From assembly GCA_947626615.1 (NCBI GenBank), contig CANQSW010000004.1, positions 1-26,099 of the forward strand: a stretch of DNA of 26,099 bases. The letters run 5' to 3'. Below the pieces are notes generated by a model. It was not told the origin of the DNA. It was given only the letters and a program-made list of their open reading frames with translations, and did not search any database. Positions 23,443-26,099 of the stretch are shown piece after piece (the first letter of the stretch is position 1; every line of letters begins with the position of its first letter). The stretch is from an uncultured Peptococcaceae bacterium. GTDB taxonomy: Bacteria > Bacillota > Dehalobacteriia > UBA4068 > UBA4997. A program made the translations under genes and the position numbers.

Positions 23443-23982
23443 TTAGCCCAGACCGTAATAATAAACCGCCGTGTCGCCGTAAACGCGGCTTTTATAGAGC
23501 TGCCAGCCGGGCTGGGCGAAAAGCTCCGGCTTCTTGGCGGCCGTTTCCAGCATGATCAGCGCGCCCGGGTTCAGAAAACCCTCCCGCAGCAGAAGCGGCT
23601 CCAGCTTGGCAATAAAGCCCCTATTATACGGCGGGTCTAACAGCACGATGTCAAAGCCGGCAAGATTTTGCATATGCTGCGGCGTATCGCCGGATAAGAC
23701 CTGCGCCCGCGCGGCAAAACCGCAGGCGGCGATATTTTTTCGCAGAACCTCCAGCGCACGGCGGTCTTTTTCGATAAAAACCGCTTCGTCCGCCCCGCGC
23801 GATAACGCCTCCAGCCCCAGAGCGCCGCTTCCGGCAAAAGCGTCCAGCACGCGCGCCCCCTCAAGATAAGGCGTAAGCGCGCTGAAGATAGCCTCGCGCA
23901 CGCGCTCCGTCGTCGGTCTGGTGTTCATGCCTTTGGGCGCAAGCAGCGTTTTGCCGTGCGCGTCTCCGGCGACTATACGCAT
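23443..23982 (-). CDS. rsmD: 16S rRNA (guanine(966)-N(2))-methyltransferase
   Basis: RsmD methylates G966 of 16S rRNA during small-subunit assembly. The 179-residue Rossmann-fold protein begins MRIVAGDAHGKTL. It has RPTTERVREAIFSAL, the SAM-binding loop VLDAFAGSGALGLEALSRG (45-63), FIEKD and the N-methylation motif DPPY followed by NRGF. GGAGGA lies about 8 nt before the ATG at 23982. It heads a minus-strand unit with the coiled-coil gene. The neighbour often found downstream, coaD, is absent here. Confidence 0.95.
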   Translation of the reverse strand: MRIVAGDAHGKTLLAPKGMNTRPTTERVREAIFSALTPYLEGARVLDAFAGSGALGLEALSRGADEAVFIEKDRRALEVLRKNIAACGFAARAQVLSGDTPQHMQNLAGFDIVLLDPPYNRGFIAKLEPLLLREGFLNPGALIMLETAAKKPELFAQPGWQLYKSRVYGDTAVYYYGLG

Positions 23983-24033
23983 TTTGCCGTCCTCCGCCCT
24001 GCTTCCGTCACGTTCATATACTCATACAATGTT

Positions 24034-24063
24034 AGTATAGCACATAAGTGGGGCGTTTGTAAA
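24034..24063 (-). promoter_or_regulatory. rsmD promoter (extended -10)
   Basis: On the minus strand TTTACA (24063-24058), 18 bp, then TGC-TATACT (-10 at 24039-24034). The predicted leader is about 45 nt. Confidence 0.65.
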
Positions 24064-24071
24064 ACATAAAT

Positions 24072-24097
24072 ATTGCTTTAGGGCATATCAAAGCAAT
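24072..24097. other. AT-rich hairpin upstream of the rsmD promoter
   Basis: ATTGCTTT (24072-24079) pairs with AAAGCAAT (24090-24097) around 10 bases, followed on the plus strand by TTTTTC. It is terminator-like in the plus direction, although no gene enters from that side except possible readthrough. Confidence 0.4.
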
Positions 24098-24147
24098 TTT
24101 TCTGCCAAAACAGGTATAAAAAGCGGCGCAAGGAGCAAAATATAAAC

Positions 24148-24175
24148 GATTATACCGGGCGGCGCCCGGATAATC
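24148..24175. other. Strong two-part hairpin in the rsmD / DUF2197 gap
   Basis: GATTAT-A-CCGGGC, a 3-base loop, then GCCCGG-ATAATC: 12 bp of pairing with a single bulge. Neither side has a long T-run. It may be part of a small RNA or a tandem terminator. Confidence 0.5.
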
Positions 24176-24190
24176 TTCCTCTCCCAAACA

Positions 24191-24230
24191 AACAGAAATC
24201 CGCGCCAGTAAGCTGGGCGGATTTTCTGTT
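24191..24230 (-). terminator. Terminator-like hairpin after the DUF2197 gene
   Basis: AACAGAAATCCGC (24191-24203) pairs with GCGGATTTTCTGTT (24217-24230), one base bulged, with an inner CCAG/CTGG. The outer A/T arms supply U-rich 3' sides in both directions. Confidence 0.65.
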
Positions 24231-24244
24231 ATATTGCGGCCGGT

Positions 24245-24403
24245 TCAGATTTTTTCTACCTGCTTTTTTGCTTCATATATAGCGGAGCGCTGGCAGGCGG
24301 GGCAGATGATTACGGGGTTTTTGCCCTCGCGCACCGCCTCAAAATTTTTGTCCATTTTATTGATCTCCATTTTTTTACCGCAAAGCGCACAGCGAATTTC
24401 CAT
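24245..24403 (-). CDS. Small zinc-ribbon protein, DUF2197 (YlaI)-like
   Basis: The 52-residue protein has two Cys-x-x-Cys knuckles (CALC near residue 5 and CPAC near residue 34) separated by a charged segment, as in the uncharacterised YlaI/DUF2197 family. GGGAGGTG precedes two adjacent ATGs. The second (24403) has the better 7-nt spacing, while the first (24406) would add one Met. It is transcribed away from gpr and ends before a terminator-like hairpin. The function is unknown. Confidence 0.65.
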   Translation of the reverse strand: MEIRCALCGKKMEINKMDKNFEAVREGKNPVIICPACQRSAIYEAKKQVEKI

Positions 24404-24505
24404 CATCTCACCTCCCGGCGGAATAAATCGACGGCTTATCAGCAAAAATAAACCTGATCTTTATTTGATAATTCGCGCCGCGGCGGCTTCTTCCTGCCGG
24501 AAGCA

Positions 24506-24536
24506 GCAAATTTTGCTAAAATTTACGGCAAAACGC
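24506..24536 (+). promoter_or_regulatory. Possible sigma-F/G-type promoter of gpr
   Basis: GCAAA (24506-24510), 16 bp, then GGCAAAACG (from 24527) partly fits the forespore sigma-F pattern (GYWTA / GGNRANANTW). It lies about 30 bp before the ribosome site. The match is incomplete. gpr is a forespore gene in Bacillus (family knowledge). Confidence 0.25.
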
Positions 24537-24564
24537 CGGCGCACAGGAGGCTATAAGGGCGATC

Positions 24565-25536
24565 ATGCAAAATGATTTCGACGCCAGGCTGCTGGCGGAG
24601 GCTCGCTCGCTGGATATGGCGGCGGAAGCGCACCGGCTGCTTAAAGGCGACGGCGGCATTGAGCTGGAAGGGGTACGCCATAGCGAACGCGAGTTTTCCT
24701 GCGGCAAATGCGTTACCATTGAAATATTGAACGAAGCCGGGGCTAAAGTGCTGGGGCGCGATATCGGCCATTATATCACGATCGAGCTCCCCGGTATCCA
24801 CGAGGCGGCCGCCGCCGATCTGGTGGAGCCCGCCTCCGCCGAGCTGGCCAGAGAGCTGGCTAAAATGCTCCCCCGCTTTGAAGCCGCCGACCCCAGGCCG
24901 ATCCTGCTGGCGGGGCTCGGCAATTTTAAGACGACGGCGGACGCTATCGGCCCAAAGGTCATCTCGCATATCCAGCCGACTAATCACTTCTTTAGGCGGG
25001 AATTTGCCGGCGAGATCCGCCCCGTGGCCGCGATAACGCCCGGCGTGGTGGGCAACACCGGCGTGGAAACGGCGGCGCTGATCAAGGGCGTCGTCGAACA
25101 GATAAGACCGGCGGCGCTGATCGTCGTCGACGCGCTGGCGGCTTCCAGCATCAGCGGCGTGATGAGCAGCATACAGATCTGCGACACCGGTATTCGCCCC
25201 GGCTCGGGCGTGCAGAATCACCGTCTGGCCATAAACCGGGCCTATCTCGGCATACCCGTGCTGGCCGTCGGCATACCGACCGTGGTGCAGGCGGCCTCGA
25301 TCATACGCGAAAGCGCCTCGCTCTGCCTGACGGAGCTGAACGTCAGCCGGGCCGACCTGCCGGAGCTGGTGGCGGAGCAAATGCTCTCGCCGTTTGAGCA
25401 TGATCTGGTGATGACGCCGAAAGAAGCCGACGAGCTGGTGCCGCTGGCCGCGCTGATCATCGCGGCGGGGCTGACCAGAGCGCTGCACCCGGGCGCGGGC
25501 GCGGCGGATTTTGCGGAATATATGCAGGGCGTTTAG
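24565..25536 (+). CDS. gpr: Germination protease GPR
   Basis: GPR is the atypical aspartic protease that starts degradation of SASPs in germinating spores. It is made as a zymogen in the forespore. The 323-residue protein has an N-terminal segment FDARLLAEARSLDMAAEA that resembles the activation region. The conserved GLGNFKTTADAIGPKV (117-132) holds Asp126, and IVVDALAASSI (186-196) holds Asp189; these correspond to the two catalytic aspartates of Bacillus GPR. TPGVVGNTGVET, GIRPGSGVQNHR and PTVVQAA are also family-typical. The ATG at 24565 has AAGGGCG upstream. An SASP gene, a likely substrate, follows 190 nt later. Confidence 0.94.
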   Translation: MQNDFDARLLAEARSLDMAAEAHRLLKGDGGIELEGVRHSEREFSCGKCVTIEILNEAGAKVLGRDIGHYITIELPGIHEAAAADLVEPASAELARELAKMLPRFEAADPRPILLAGLGNFKTTADAIGPKVISHIQPTNHFFRREFAGEIRPVAAITPGVVGNTGVETAALIKGVVEQIRPAALIVVDALAASSISGVMSSIQICDTGIRPGSGVQNHRLAINRAYLGIPVLAVGIPTVVQAASIIRESASLCLTELNVSRADLPELVAEQMLSPFEHDLVMTPKEADELVPLAALIIAAGLTRALHPGAGAADFAEYMQGV

Positions 25537-25577
25537 GCGGATTGGCAAACCGACAAAATATTGGCAGGAAAATTCGA

Positions 25578-25607
25578 GGATATTTGACACCGGGCGGTAC
25601 AATACTA
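25578..25607 (+). promoter_or_regulatory. Sigma-G-like promoter of the SASP gene
   Basis: GGATA (25578-25582), 18 bp, AATACTA (25601-25607) is close to the forespore sigma-G pattern (GNATR-N18-CATNHTA, one mismatch in the -10). An overlapping TTGACA (25584-25589) has only a poor TATGAA -10. Confidence 0.5.
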
Positions 25608-25728
25608 TGAATGCTTTTGAAACGAAAAATTTCGAGCCAACAAAAGCAGCCGCTTAAAGCCGGCCGCATTTTGCAGACAGGCTGATCGAGCGTTAAGCGG
25701 CGAACAAAAGGTCAAGGAGGTGACAACA

Positions 25729-25950
25729 ATGGAAAACAAGGCAGTTCTGAATCAGTTTAAGACTGAGGTTGCCAACGAATTGGGCATCAACAACTATGAG
25801 CAGATCGATAAAGGTCAGCTGACCTCTCGTCAGAACGGTTACGTCGGCGGCAACATGACCCGCAAAATGGTCGCTTTTGCCGAGCACGCTATCGCGCAGG
25901 GCCAGACCGCCGCTATCAACAGCGCGGCTCAGACCGAGCAGATCCGCTAA
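25729..25950 (+). CDS. ssp: Alpha/beta-type small acid-soluble spore protein
   Basis: SASPs coat and protect spore DNA and feed outgrowth as amino acids after GPR cleavage. The 73-residue protein has the GPR-site-like block KTEVANELGI (about 12-21) and the DNA-binding block GYVGGNMTRKMVAFAE (about 37-52), both typical of alpha/beta SASPs. AGGAGG places the start at the ATG at 25729. A GTG at 25720 lies within that ribosome site. It is monocistronic with a strong terminator. The protein is close to the family length of 60-75. Confidence 0.93.
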   Translation: MENKAVLNQFKTEVANELGINNYEQIDKGQLTSRQNGYVGGNMTRKMVAFAEHAIAQGQTAAINSAAQTEQIR

Positions 25951-25994
25951 CCGGGATCGTCAAACGATATGAATAAAGCGCCATAAAGCGCAGA

Positions 25995-26030
25995 GCAGCG
26001 GCAGGGTAAACGCCCCGCCGCTGCTTTTTT
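25995..26030 (+). terminator. Intrinsic terminator after the SASP gene
   Basis: GCAGCGGC-A-GGG pairs with CCC-C-GCCGCTGC around a 6-nt loop, followed by six T. Confidence 0.92.
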
Positions 26031-26040
26031 GTAAACAGAA

Positions 26041-26099
26041 AACCACTAGCTAGGCTAGTGGTTCTAAAAAGCCTTTGGCGATGAGGAAGAAAAGAAAAA
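26041..26099 (+). mobile_element. Possible end of an IS200/IS605-type element (cut by window edge)
   Basis: AACCACTAGC (26041-26050) and GCTAGTGGTT (26054-26063) form a perfect 10-bp hairpin with a 3-base loop. This resembles the subterminal palindromes that the Y1 transposase TnpA recognises. The purine-rich sequence that follows could lead into a transposase gene outside the window. No transposase is visible, so this rests on the hairpin and its position after a terminator. Confidence 0.4.

Noticed and set aside
24234..24575. 113-codon plus-strand frame ending inside gpr
   Set aside because: It is antisense to the zinc-ribbon gene, has no family match, and overlaps the gpr ribosome site in another frame.
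1..26099. CRISPR array, tRNA, rRNA or prophage genes
   Set aside because: No regularly spaced direct repeats, no cloverleaf or rRNA sequence, and no phage structural or integrase motifs were recognised on either strand by reading.

Overview
The window is a GC-rich (by eye mid-50s %), densely coded chromosomal segment from an anaerobic, propionate-type Firmicute. The evidence is a two-subunit B12-dependent methylmalonyl-CoA mutase with its MeaB chaperone, acetate kinase, RNase Y, and the gene order ackA / DUF177 / rpmF / plsX / acpP / rnc / radical SAM / smc / ftsY. A germination protease gene (gpr), an alpha/beta-type small acid-soluble spore protein gene and a ylbJ-type gene indicate an endospore former or a recent descendant of one. 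The combination fits the Negativicutes best, but that placement is inference and no rRNA is present to confirm it.

Left part (1-6460): the 3' end of thiE (+) meets the convergent mutB-mutA-meaB operon (-) at a shared bidirectional terminator. The operon has a perfect consensus promoter (TTGACA-N17-TATAAT) followed by an unusually long (about 355 nt), GC-rich, strongly folded leader that matches no riboswitch I recognise. mutB and mutA overlap by one base. Two hairpins lie between mutA and meaB. A 12-bp inverted repeat sits in the AT-rich DNA between the mut promoter and the divergent putP promoter.

Middle part (6460-19710): putP (Na+/proline symporter, +), then a long run of minus-strand genes. 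In transcription order these are DUF177 (yceD)-rpmF; plsX-acpP-rnc-radical SAM; smc-ftsY-mtnP; aroK-like; rny. Terminators close the rpmF, radical SAM, mtnP and rny ends, and each block except aroK has a recognisable promoter. The genes join lipid precursor synthesis, ribosome and RNA processing, chromosome segregation and protein targeting. The DUF177 promoter places its start site almost on the ATG, which predicts a leaderless mRNA. The rny leader is about 320 nt long and carries a terminator-like hairpin.

Right part (20300-26099): ackA (-) is divergent from ylbJ (+). ylbJ converges on a minus-strand pair, rsmD and a coiled-coil protein. A small zinc-ribbon protein follows (-), then gpr and an SASP gene (+), i.e. 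the spore protease next to one of its likely substrates. The SASP gene has a sigma-G-like promoter and a strong terminator. The window ends in a perfect 10-bp hairpin resembling the subterminal palindrome of an IS200/IS605-type element.

No tRNA, rRNA, CRISPR array or phage genes were seen. The best candidates for undescribed biology are non-coding: the mut leader, the rny leader, the leaderless DUF177 transcript and the hairpin-rich interval upstream of rsmD.
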